A stretch of 64,000 nt of DNA from Rhynchonema sp. JSB1_4 (Eukaryota > Nematoda > Chromadorea > Monhysterida > Xyalidae): the NCBI GenBank assembly GCA_030248065.1, contig JASAMV010006624.1:62001-126000 (forward strand), read 5' to 3'. The notes beneath the pieces are model-generated. The model saw only the letters and a list, made by a program, of their open reading frames with translations. It ran no database searches and had not been told where the DNA came from. The position numbers and the translations under genes were made by a program. Positions 54,196 to 64,000 of the stretch are shown piece after piece (position 1 is the stretch's first letter; each line of letters starts with the position of its first letter).

Positions 54196-55558
54196 CGTTG
54201 AGCGTACGTAGGTAGGAATGATAGTTGTTGCACACGTTTAAGGGTGGGCTAATTTATTATTGATTGGATTGTCTAGATTTGGGATTCTGGGCTGAATTCT
54301 TGATTTATGAGGAATCAAATGGTACAATACCGAAATCGAGAAGCGACCAACAAAACCACTACCGCTCGTGTGCACTGGTCCTGGTTCTCGCTCATTCTAT
54401 CTCCCTGTATCGTTACATTGCTTCAAACGTGCTGTGATCATGTCTCAACGGTATACTGTATTTCCCGCATGTTACACTTCATTCAAACAAAATGGTTTGT
54501 GGTTGTTCTTCTTTTACATTAATTTATGTCATATATTCGCTGTTTCTTCCCAAACAAAGTGCACAATCTTTTGTAGCCACATCCAAAAAAAATAAAAATG
54601 TGGCTCGCAGTCTTTGATTCCAGTTATTTTATGAGCCTTCATTGGGTATTTTTATGCAAAACGTGTTTTTTCTTATTTGTATTGTACTATTTCTGTTCTA
54701 TAAAGCTGCGATTAGATAAATGCGGAATGGCAAATTTCTGCATTCCGCGTTTATCTGCTCACCTTTGCGGAATTTTGAATTTCTGCAAGTAAATTTATGC
54801 TTTTGGTCAAACACTTCAGTTGCTGTTTGCGTTAACACAGAACATTTGAGGGTCAGCACGCTGGAAGTTGTCATCGTTACCCAAGCACGCACCATTCCAC
54901 AAAGGTGAGCAGATAAACGCGAAATTCGGAATGCAGAAATTTGCCATTCCGCATTTATCTGCTCACAAACTTCCGCATTCCGCATTTATCTAATCGCAGC
55001 CTAACGGTACGTACTTGGATATTGCTCCCGTATTTGTGCCCTGACAACCCACAATTTGTGCGGCTGTCAGACAGCAGTTATCCGTAGGTATTATTAGTCG
55101 CCATCTTTTTTGTATCACTTCAGTTTTTGTCAGTGTAATGTGTAATCTTTGGTCTGATTCCTGTGCGAGCTCGTATTTTGTCTGTTTTTCTGTTTATTGC
55201 TGCTGTTTTACTTTATTTTTTGAAGTACGGATTGTTACGTGTTGTTGTTTGTGATTGTGATTATTTTCTTTGTTGCGTGTTTTTTTGTCCGTGTTTATGT
55301 GCTCTACTTGTTGTGTTACCTAAGATTGGGTACTGCTTTTTTGTGATAATAATGTTACGCGAGGCATAAAACTGCGCTCGGTATGTTTGATGAGAGCATC
55401 GTAGAATTTTGAGTTCTGATTTTGCGTTGCAAGTGTTACCCCCACTAACACGCTGGGCCACGACAGTCACGTGGCACTTACCTCACCAAAATGGGCTTGC
55501 TTTTATCCTGGCTGCTGTTGTTGTTGACACCGATTTTGCTTGATCTGGCAAGGCGATC
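54196..55558. other. HYOU1 3' region and ceramide synthase upstream region
   Basis: AATAAA at about 54589 can serve the HYOU1 transcript. The stretch contains the MITE at 54715-55000; no further gene is seen, although short hydrophobic frames occur at 55163-55369. Confidence 0.4.
54715..55000. mobile_element. MITE with long palindromic ends (286 bp)
   Basis: Starts GCTGCGATTAGATAAATGCG and ends with the complement CGCATTTATCTAATCGCAGC. Internal GAATGGCAAATTTCTGCATT with CGCGTTTATCTGCTCACCTT is repeated inverted near the right end. No coding frame; no certain target duplication. Confidence 0.85.
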
Positions 55559-57175
55559 ATGGAGTCGCCGTCCGTGTTATCGTGGTGGTTGGCGGCCAAG
55601 TCAACTTTCTGGGAGCCTCGTGTTTGGCTGCCGCCGGGCTACAATTGGGATACGGTCACGCTGAATGTCAAGGATTTCCCGAATTGTGCTGAAATGCTCG
55701 ACCCACTGCTCATGTCACTTGTACTTATCGTACTCAGGATTGGCTTTGAATGGTTGGCGGTATTTTGTGTCGAAAGAAAGTCCATATTTTTTGCTGGTCC
55801 AATTCGCTTCATACAAGTGCGATGCTTGGTGCGGATCGAACTGCCTTCATAATGCCACTGATTTTATGTCAACCACCGTCAAAGTTCACTAGCTGATCAC
55901 ACGGGCACAGCACGACCAATGCGATCACCAGGTTTTGTCAAATCCTGATTTTTCGCAGGTGCGTTGCGCGTCCCATCGGTGTGCGCTGTGGTCTATCAGA
56001 CACGGGCAGTGCCCTGCCGGTGGTACTGCGTCGTGTTTGGTATTGGTGGACTGATACTGATGGTAATGGCAACAAGTACAGTAATGGCACCAATGATGTA
56101 TTGCATGTGGTCATCACCAAGTCGAAGTTGGACAAATTCTGTGAACACAGGTGAGCGTATTTTATGATGTTTTATTGGCGACCTATTTTGATTTTCTGTT
56201 GTTTTTTTTTTCAGCTGGCGCTTCACTTTCTACTCGAGCGTTTTTGTCTTCGGCTTGTGGGCCTTGATGGATGTGAGTTTTTTGAATGCATTCATTGATT
56301 TTTCTGGCAATATTTATACAACACTTTTGCCTAGAAACCGTGGGTGTGGGACACGTCACACTTCTGGGTCGGCTACCCCTGTCATTCTGTGGCGCCCGAG
56401 ATTTCATGGTATTACAAGATCGAAGCCGCATTCTATTGGTCGTTGATGATCTCTCAGTTCACTGATGTCAGACGCAAGGTTATCGCGTTTGTGGCAAATT
56501 TTAACTTTTTAGTTTCTGTGAATTCAAATAAAACCAATGCCAGGATTTCCACATGATGTTCGTGCACCACGTGGCCACGTTGTTGTTGATCTGGTTTTCG
56601 TGGACGGACAATTTCGTGCGAGTTGGCTCCATGATACTGGTGCTACATGACGCTGCTGATATTTGGCTGGATGTTGGTGTCCTTTTGTTGCGGTTGTTTG
56701 GGGTTGTGTGAACTTTTGCACAATTATTTTTCCATTGCAGCTCACCAAAATGTTCCGTTTTCTCGGCAACTGCCCGACCATGTGCAACGCGAGTTCGTAT
56801 GTTTTCGCCGTCGTCTGGTTCGTCACGCGATGTATGCTCTTACCGTATCTGTAAGTCAGTCTTTTGTTGTATTACCGTGGCTGTGCTGTAGTTTCTAATA
56901 TTCTTTTTCCAGTGTTCTCTACTCCACGCTGATCGAGGCACCAGCATTTATCGTCTGGTTCCCGGTGTACTACATTTTCAATGTGTTGTTGGTCGTGTTG
57001 CAAATCCTGCATCTTGTCTGGTCCTACATGATCATCAAGGCGATATACGCTGTGATCACCGAAGGATTCGTGAGTGTTTTTGTTTTGTTTGAACTTGATA
57101 TTCAGGGTGAAATAGAGGTCTAACTTTTATGATTTTCAGCCAGAAGACTGTCGTAGCGACGATGAAGACGAATGA
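55559..57175 (+). CDS. Ceramide synthase (TLC/Lag1 domain), 339 residues, 8 exons
   Basis: Exons: 55559-55752, 55959-56150, 56215-56272, 56335-56478, 56544-56672, 56741-56850, 56913-57069 and 57140-57175 (1020 nt, all in phase). The start at 55559 gives the usual short lumenal segment (STFWEPRVWLPPGYNW). Multiple membrane helices follow. The Lag motif spans exons 5 and 6, with the His pair FVHHVATLLLIWFSW (H204/H205) and LVLHDAADIWLD (H231, D232, D235). The tail CRSDDEDE is acidic, like mammalian tails phosphorylated by CK2. No homeobox-like insert is seen. By family knowledge, it N-acylates sphingoid bases with fatty acyl-CoA in the ER membrane; nematode relatives are HYL-1, HYL-2 and LAGR-1, and I cannot choose among them. 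It lies 1.36 kb downstream of HYOU1 on the same strand. Confidence 0.95.
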
Positions 57176-58127
57176 ATCTCTGTTTTTATCGTTCAGCGTT
57201 TTTCAGTTTGAGTCAATCAAATTTATCTTTTCCATTTTAGGCAATGTTGCATGTTGTTGTTTGGTTTGCATGCCTTTGTTGTGCATCTTTAAAATTTGTG
57301 TGTTGAGAATCGATCAAAGTTTTAAACCATTTGTACCGGTTCACTGTGTCTGGTCCCTGTTACTTGTTGGATAGCTTTTCTGTTGTACATTACTGTGGTT
57401 GTGCGCTGTTGTTCGTGTGCTTTTCATGTTTCCACCAAGCATATCAAAACTGTTCCGAGTTTCTATTTCATTCTCATCATTTATGCTTATCCATGTGATT
57501 CTCATCGTACTTTTGATCTCCGGTTTCTTCTAATCATTAATAATTCTTGATCTTAGGGTAATGCGCTTTTAGCGATGTTCATATCATGTACATATATTCT
57601 AGTCCAAAAAAATAAAAACTTCTGGTCTGTTCGTGCAAGTCACAAAAAAGAAACCAAAGTCTTTTTGTATAACATAGAAACTGTTGTTATTGTGTTGAGT
57701 AATGTTGTTGTTTGTTACATTTTTATAAACCTTGTGCATTTTTTATAATTGGCTTGTTTTGTGGTGACAGCAACGCCTACGTGTTTTGTTGTTTGTGTAA
57801 TATTTCCACAGCCAAACAATAAAAAGCTGTAGTTACCAACATCGTGTTGCGTGTGTTGTTTATCAGTGGGTTTCTCAGCAAATTGCGCAGACGAACTACC
57901 TAAAATCAGAGCAAGACCCGAGGCACGACACAATCGCTTCCGTTGATTGTAATGACATATTTTCCATTTTGTTTTGCCATTTATCGGGTAAACGTCGCGC
58001 GGTTATTTCGACACGGCCTCCCCTGCCGCAGTTGATATGCTGGTTTGTGTTCGCTCACCTACGAGTTACAACTTGGAAAAACAACTTGGAAAAAAGCATG
58101 AACCTCAAAATTTCAGAAATTAGCAAA
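57176..58127. other. Ceramide synthase 3' region and astacin upstream region
   Basis: AATAAA-type signals at about 57610 and 57820 can end the ceramide synthase transcript. No other gene is seen. Confidence 0.4.
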
Positions 58128-61100
58128 ATGTGGCTTTTGCGATGCACTACTGTATTCGTGGCGGTTGTATTGTGTGTCCTTTTGGCGACAAGTTTAGCCG
58201 CGCCCGGCAGAAGGAAAAATCGCAATCGAAATCGTGGTAATGATGCCCATGCAGCTGCCACCAATCCCCCGGAGCAGGAGGAGAGGAACGGAGGTGAGAT
58301 ATCAATTGTGAAACATCAGCTGGGCAAGAGTGGCCAGGCCATGTCATGCAAGGGTTGAAAGTGGTAGGAAGCGCATACAGGATTCGGCTACCGTCCCCTC
58401 TCATCTCAATGGAGGTACTCCACAAACACATTTTGAGATTGTTCGTTCCTTAGGATGTTGAGATGAGTTGATGCCACAGTTTGCGGGTGCGCGTGCATTG
58501 TAACGTGTTTGTGTCCTTTGCGCAGGCGACAGCGACAGCGGTGGTGGTGGCGATGGGTCACGTGACCGAGGTGATGATGCGAATGACGATAGTGAGGAGG
58601 ACGATAGCGAGGAGGAAGAGGAGGAGACGACCACAGAAACACCCACTGGTGAGCAGTCAAAGTCGATATGGACAAAGATTGGCCATTGGTTCAAGAACAT
58701 TTTCGGTTGACACATGTCTGCTGCTTGAGTGATCCTTGCCCTTTTTGTCCTTTATTGTGCACACTTTTTCGTCTGCATAAAGTTTTCTTCTGGAGATCAT
58801 CATTGCGTTGTCGTGCAACGGAAGAACTGGCTTTCGATACAGATACTAAAAACGCAAGAAATATCGCTTTCAGCAACAGCAGTCAGCGGCAACAACAAAG
58901 GCAAAGTTCAGTCCAACAACAACGCACGAAACAACAACAACCAGAATAAACCTGCCGTGAAAACAAAAGGCAGTGGCAAAACGGCCAACTTTGACGTGCC
59001 GAAGAAGAAGGGTCTTTCCGCAGCAGCACGCGATAAAGTTAAGGTACATTCAGATACTAATAGAATTACACCACTGGCCCAGAACAAACCAAGGGTTTTC
59101 TGGCACACAAGCTTTTTCATGTATGTTTGCTTCCCAGGCAAACTGCGGTCGCAAGCCCGGCGGTTGCAAGAGTCAGAGCAACAAAAGTCGAGAGAAGCGG
59201 GCGAAAGCGTTTGATCTGATGAAAAATGCCCGAATGAAACATCGGCGAAGGAAACAACATCGCGAGTTAACCACAGAGGAACTAAATGAGATTGAGGCCA
59301 AAGTTGAACGACAGCTAAGCAGCACAATGCGAGCCAAACGGGCAGTACTCAAGGCACAGGGACTGACTGAAGATGAGGTTATGTAGCAATAGACCCATGG
59401 AAGTGTTTTGGGTAATTTGGTGCATTCGCACTGACGATCACACCTGGTCCATGACCGTCCTTCAGGGAAAGCAGGTTAAAGGGGCAACCATAGTCGCGCA
59501 GCATCCGCAAACCAAACGTCATAGCGATGTCAAATTCGTGTGATCTTAATCTTGGTCACATGGCTTTATACAAAGCTCCATCACTGCGGCTGACCAAACC
59601 GATCACCAATTTATATTACAGTGGTCAACTGAAGTGGTCAAATCACTTCGCTAACTCACATTGTAGAGTCGTCAACTCACCCAGAATGCCATGTAGTATT
59701 ACTGTTTCTCGCGCCCAATCGGGGGACTGCTGTGAGTTGACGAAGTGAATTGACCGCTTGCGTTGACCACTGTAATATTTGCCCGATCCCCTATGTAGTT
59801 TTATATCGAATACGGTGAAAAAATGCATTCAATCTACGTCAGTGCTACAGGTTGACCCAGCCGACACTGGGATTTGGCAAGAGGACATTTTCCTGACAGA
59901 AGAGCAGGCAGCTCGCATTGTTGCGTATCACAAACAAGACCTCGAAGCACCACCAGAGTTGCCGACTACCGGCAGAAAACGACGTTTGAAACGTTACAGT
60001 TTGTATTTGGATGAAAATCAGGGCGCCAAATGGGACAAAATGCCGATCCCGGTCGTGCTTGACGATGCATTTTGTGAGTCACGTTCTTTACTGCCTTTCA
60101 TCAAGGTTGCACAGGGAGATTGTTTGATACAGACAAAATAGTAGAGGTCAGGACAGAGGGTTTTCAAAGAGCAGCGGCCACCAAAAGAAATGTTTTATGT
60201 GCGGCCTGAAGCACAAGTTCCAGGCCTAAAACACAAGTTTACAACGGCACAAATTCTCGAAAGCGCAACCGCCGCTCCACCTCGGTGCGTAAATTCCCTT
60301 TTATTCCCAAACCGTGCGTGCGTTGAAGAACGCTGGTAAGCACGCAACAAAATGAGGTCGGTCAGCTGGGCCTTCGAGAATCTGGGCCAATTTCCACATG
60401 ATGGCAGCCTTGTGCAAGATAGCAGCTCGCTTTTGTCCGTGCCCAAAAAAAATTGAAGGGATCAAGCGGAACCATCAATTTGCTATGGTTGAGCAACAAC
60501 CTACATAGTATAAACCATGTTTGCAGCACTCGAACAAAAAGCAACAATCATGAGCGCGTTGGCTGACATCCAGGCCAAAACTTGCGTGCGATTCGAGCAT
60601 GTTGACGAGCAACCAATGTATGCGCACATATTCTACACAAGTGAACCGTATGCCACATTGTGAGTTCTGGTGATGACAAGTCCTTTTGTTATCGGGTGTC
60701 CAAATGGTACATTCGCACTGACGATGTCCATGTACGGCGCCCATGAAAGAATAGTTCACATGATCCTAAATTTCCAGCTGTGGTCTGTCGAGCTTGGGAC
60801 GAACGGGTGATGAAAATTGGGTGTGGCTCAACTTCGATGAATATTGTCAGAATGTTTGTTTGAGAACAAAATTTATATCTGACTTCAAGCGTGAACAAAC
60901 TGTACGCAGTGGCATTCATTACAGCAAATCAATGGCACGATCATTCACGAAACGCTGCACACGTTGGGCGTGGAACATCAGCACGCGAGGTTGGGATGTT
61001 TTGCGTTGTACTGCGAGTCATCGACCACTCTCACCAAACATGCATGATCAGGTACGACCGCGATGAAAATTTGGTCGTGGAATTTGCCAACGTTGACCCA

Positions 61101-61810
61101 CAAGCGATGGACAACTTTGCACATGGAGACACAAACTCGTTCACGACGTTGGGTGTGGCCTATGATTATTACAGTTGAGTGTAGATGAATAGGGTTGAAC
61201 ACGAAGTCACAATATAATAACTTTCCTGGAAAACAAATTTAAATAATTCCACTCAATTGTCAGGTGTGATGCACTACAGCGCCAGTGCGGGTGTGTTTGA
61301 GCCGGACAAGCAATCGATGACTGCTAAGCACGACAATCCAACGTTGCAACAATTCTTCACCAAAGTCATCGGCCAACGAGTGGGACTGAGTAACAATGAT
61401 GCTGACTTGATTAGGAAGATGTATTGCATGCCTGGTTGGTTGCAGTTGATGGTTTTATGAGAGCTACGAGATCTGCTCTTTCTGAGGTCAGAAGCGGGTG
61501 ACGCATTGGTAACGACGATGTCCTGGTCCACCACCCCCTGGAAAATAGGATGAAACTGAAAAACTCCGCTGAACGTCTGGGATAATGGAAGAACTGCACG
61601 TGTTTGCAAGATAACAGGCATAAAATGAAACACCAAATTCCCTCTGCTGCAGACTGCCGCGACAAAGAAGTATGGTGCGGTTGGTGGAAAGGCTCCGGTT
61701 ACTGCGAGTCGCACACAGCCATTATGATCGAGTACTGCCCGAATTCGTGCAATTTCTGTCCGAACAAAGTCAACCAGGACATTATGACGACCATGAATAT
61801 ATTCGCATAA
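58128..61810 (+). CDS. Astacin-family (M12A) metalloprotease with C-terminal ShK domain, 548 residues
   Basis: Eleven exons in phase: 58128-58293, 58526-58648, 58874-59043, 59138-59377, 59851-60073, 60527-60659, 60778-60853, 60925-60989, 61052-61173, 61264-61434 and 61653-61810 (1647 nt). The start at 58128 opens a signal peptide (MWLLRCTTVFVAVVLCVLLA); a Met at 58098 is in frame. A 230-residue pro-region is split into an acidic Gly/Glu part and an Asn/Lys/Arg-rich part. Then come the propeptide (EDIFLTEEQA), a furin-like RKRR (275-278) and a mature start near MPIPVVLDDAF. The zinc site is HETLHTLGVEH (385-395) followed by QHARYDRD, and the Met-turn is SVMHYSA. The last exon is a six-Cys ShK domain (CRDKEVWCGWW to CPNSCNFC). 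It is a secreted protease, like nematode NAS proteins. The usual F and E of GFxHE are V and Q here. Confidence 0.93.
59613..59778. mobile_element. Small MITE in astacin intron 4 (166 bp)
   Basis: Ends ATATTACAGTGGTCAAC and its exact complement; the inverted similarity continues through GTCAA, CACTTCG and AACTCACA for about 50 bp per arm. No coding frame; flanks give no certain duplication. Confidence 0.8.
60274..60372. repeat. Dispersed repeat in astacin intron 5 (relative of 43283-43407)
   Basis: CTCGGTGCGTAAATTCCCTT, TAAGCACGCAACAAAATGAG and GTCAGCTGG match the copy at 43283-43407 with a few differences. Confidence 0.7.
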
Positions 61811-61880
61811 AGTGACATCGTTTGTAATGCCATATATGATGTTTCATTAGTTTCACCACCGTGATGAATACATAAACAGG

Positions 61881-62125
61881 TATAGTAAATTTCCAAATTC
61901 GCTGCCGCACAGTAAAATACGCCCCATAGTTAATGTCACGTTCTAAACCCGAACGCTAACCACGCGCAGTTCTGAAACATTGCGCACACAGCTGCCTGGC
62001 TGGCTGGCAAACTGCTCGTGTGTCTGCTGCCCGAATGTTTCAAAAGTTGACTTTCGGGTTTAGAACGCGACATTAACTATGGAGCGTACTTTACTGTGCG
62101 GCAGCGAATTTAGAAATTTACTATA
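61881..62125. mobile_element. MITE between the convergent astacin and U-box genes (245 bp)
   Basis: Arms of about 70 bp: TATAGTAAATTTCC, then AATTCGCTGCCGCACAGTAA, CCATAGTTAATGTC and GTTCTAAACCCG, with the complement at 62055-62125. Ends next to TA on both sides are compatible with a TA target, as in Tc1/mariner-type elements, which is inference. It fills most of the space between the two 3' ends. Confidence 0.85.
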
Positions 62126-62167
62126 GAACTGTGATAAATCAACAGCTGTGTGAAGAGAATAATGAAG

Positions 62168-63620
62168 CTAAGAGAATCGTCCAGATTTCGCCTGATTGGC
62201 GTAATAGGCCAGTCGTTGTTCATTCACCCGTTTTCTATGTCCAGCACCAACATCTGGTTTGTTTGGGAATTGCCACGGGGTTGAACCCGAACCAATCGTG
62301 CGACCCACATGATTCGCCGACGCCAGGCTTGGATGTGCAGCCCAGAATTGATCGATTCGCGATTTTAGTGCCGAATTGGGAACCGGCTGCTGGTGGTCGT
62401 CTGAAAAAGAATGGGTGTTCCCGATATTGTTTAGAAACAGAAAGTTGATCGCATGTGCAGTTGCTGTTACAACCAGATGACTTGACATCTTACGCGAGGA
62501 TAAAACCAGTTCACCGGGGTCTTTGGGTTCACGTCGTGGCCATCTGATGCCTTTGCATTTGTACATGACATTGTGCTCGTAACAAAATACAACCACCAAC
62601 CGAAGCCCAATCCCGTGTACGGATCATTGGCCGGTCTGCCTTGTTGTGCCTGTTCATGACAATATCGCTGCAACGTCGATCGATCAATCGATAGGCCACA
62701 CGGAAGGACAAACGGCACCGTCATCAGCTCGAGGGTGATCGGATCGTAGAAATCATCGGGAATCGATTGATTTGTTGGTGGACTGGTGAACTGATTTGGG
62801 TCGGCCGACAGTAAGTGGTCTGAAACTTAGATCGATTTCGAACTTTTTAACTTTGGTGCGGTGCACGTCGAACAAACTATGCACTCAGCAGGTCTTTAGG
62901 TCATGCGGCCATGCCGTCTGGTGCAGTCGCATTGACGATGTTCTGCGCACTCATATGTGAACAGGGGACGAAACTTGCAACTGCAAAACAAACTAACATC
63001 AACTCACCCATATCTTCGGTTGCGCTAGTCTTCTGCTGTTGCACGGGATTGGATTTGGCATAAAAACCAGATTCCATCGCATCGGTAGGATGCGAATAAA
63101 CATCCAGTTGCAGTTCAGATCCGACTGGTACAACAGTCAACGAGCCCAAACAGGGCACACCACTGCAATGACCGATTTTGATGGTCAGTGATTGGGCGTC
63201 GTTTAACTTATTGGACTTTCCCAGCGGTAATATCAAGACTGCGCCATTCTGTTTCAATTCCGGCGTTACAACGAATCTATCGAACACAACTGTCTCTATT
63301 TTGTCCGAATTCGGCGATCCCACGGCTCGACGATTGAAACCGGCCACACGGATTGAAACATCAGCTGGCCCGTTGCGTTCGTCGACATAGACAGTGAGTG
63401 TATTCACTGTGCTCGAACCGACACGCAAGCCGCAAGCCAGCGACTTCAGATTCAGCGGCTTTGCGAGTGCAATTTTGAGCAAAACGGGACCACGGATAAA
63501 GCTTTCGGCGCGAAATGCGCGGCCGACAACCAAATTTGAAGATGGGTATTCAGCACTTTCGGGCTCAGACGATGACACCGACGCTATGACCTGACTGAGA
63601 TCAAACACTGGGTTGAGCAT
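62168..63620 (-). CDS. RNF37/UBOX5-type U-box ubiquitin ligase, 354 residues
   Basis: Three exons in phase: 63008-63620, 62601-62819 and 62168-62400 (1065 nt). The start at 63620 lies two bases after a strong acceptor (TTTTTCAG), so a 5' untranslated exon is likely upstream. The first 200 residues form the N-terminal domain of the family (GRAFRAESFIRGPVLLKIAL, then SLACGLRV). The U-box starts at about residue 224: IPDDFYDPITLELMTVP, FVLPCGLSIDRSTLQRY, NDPYTGLGF, then NSALKSRIDQF. U-boxes are RING-like folds without zinc that recruit E2 enzymes. As I recall, human UBOX5 is about 540 residues and adds a C-terminal RING; this one stops about 55 residues after the U-box. The small introns and perfect phase support the model. 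It converges with the astacin gene. Confidence 0.87.
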
Positions 63621-64000
63621 GGCTGAAAAATAACAACTATACTTAAAACTCACTTTTTTCAAGCTGACATTGAAGATAGAAACAACCCGGTTTAACAGAC
63701 CACGGATAAGTTCACTACGATAAAAGGTCGATTATTTCAGATCAGTTGTATCTTTACTCACTGAAACTGTGATTTCCGTTGACAAAGGAACAAGACTGAC
63801 AAACAAAGCTACAAAGAGGCAGCAATCCAAAATAGAAAAAAAACAAGAGTAAACGGCAAACAATGACTCCATAACTGCTGTCACACTTCATTTTGAGAAA
63901 AACAACTTCCACTTACAAAATAAAATTTAGAGCGCAGCTACGGACATCAGAAGTAACAAAATAACGCGGAAAATGGAGGCAAACATCAATCAACAACAAT
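63621..64000. other. Upstream region of the U-box gene
   Basis: Should hold its promoter and a 5' untranslated exon. No further gene is seen before the right edge. Confidence 0.4.

Noticed and set aside
55163..55369. 68-residue hydrophobic frame upstream of the ceramide synthase
   Set aside because: Cys/Val/Leu-rich translation of T-rich DNA, with no splice link to the gene.

Overview
The window is animal nuclear DNA and most probably nematode. Protein-coding genes are split by many mostly short GT-AG introns. The reconstructed CDC-48/p97 ends in the tail DDDDLYN and reads [16 protein letters not shown] before its second ATPase domain, as I remember Caenorhabditis CDC-48. The muscle myosin heavy chain comes out at 1966 residues, close to the remembered length of UNC-54. 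One gene is an astacin protease with a C-terminal ShK domain, the usual architecture of nematode NAS proteases. I cannot name the genus. All exon models were built by eye from splice consensus, reading phase and family resemblance, with no alignment or transcript data.

Layout. 19-1135 (-): PAS and bHLH exons of a dysfusion/NPAS4-type transcription factor, running off the left edge. 2511-3863 (-): an unrecognised type I membrane protein. 3864-15670: a gene-poor stretch with a 77-residue membrane protein candidate (9691-9924, -) and an inverted-repeat structure around a tRNA-like sequence. 15671-25798 (+): a 36-exon muscle myosin heavy chain. 27351-33226 (-): a 21-exon cdc-48. 33227-40419: a thicket of nested non-autonomous transposons. 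40420-42244 (-): a five-finger C2H2 factor resembling GLI/GLIS/ZIC. 42245-45492: more foldback and hAT-like elements. 45493-54195 (+): a 22-exon HYOU1/GRP170 ER chaperone whose 2.75-kb second intron carries three transposons. 55559-57175 (+): a ceramide synthase. 58128-61810 (+): the astacin/ShK protease. 62168-63620 (-): an RNF37/UBOX5-type U-box protein.

The neighbours do not form a pathway. Several serve the endoplasmic reticulum or protein quality control (HYOU1, CDC-48, ceramide synthase, the U-box protein), but nothing shows that they are co-regulated.

The most notable non-genic content is (1) a dense set of hAT-like elements, at least eight with readable 8-bp target duplications, several nested inside one another, and (2) the 9-mer TGATGTTTC/GAAACATCA, which I count 16 times where about 0.5 to 1 is expected. 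The second may be a regulatory motif related to the nematode piRNA promoter core, which is a hypothesis only.
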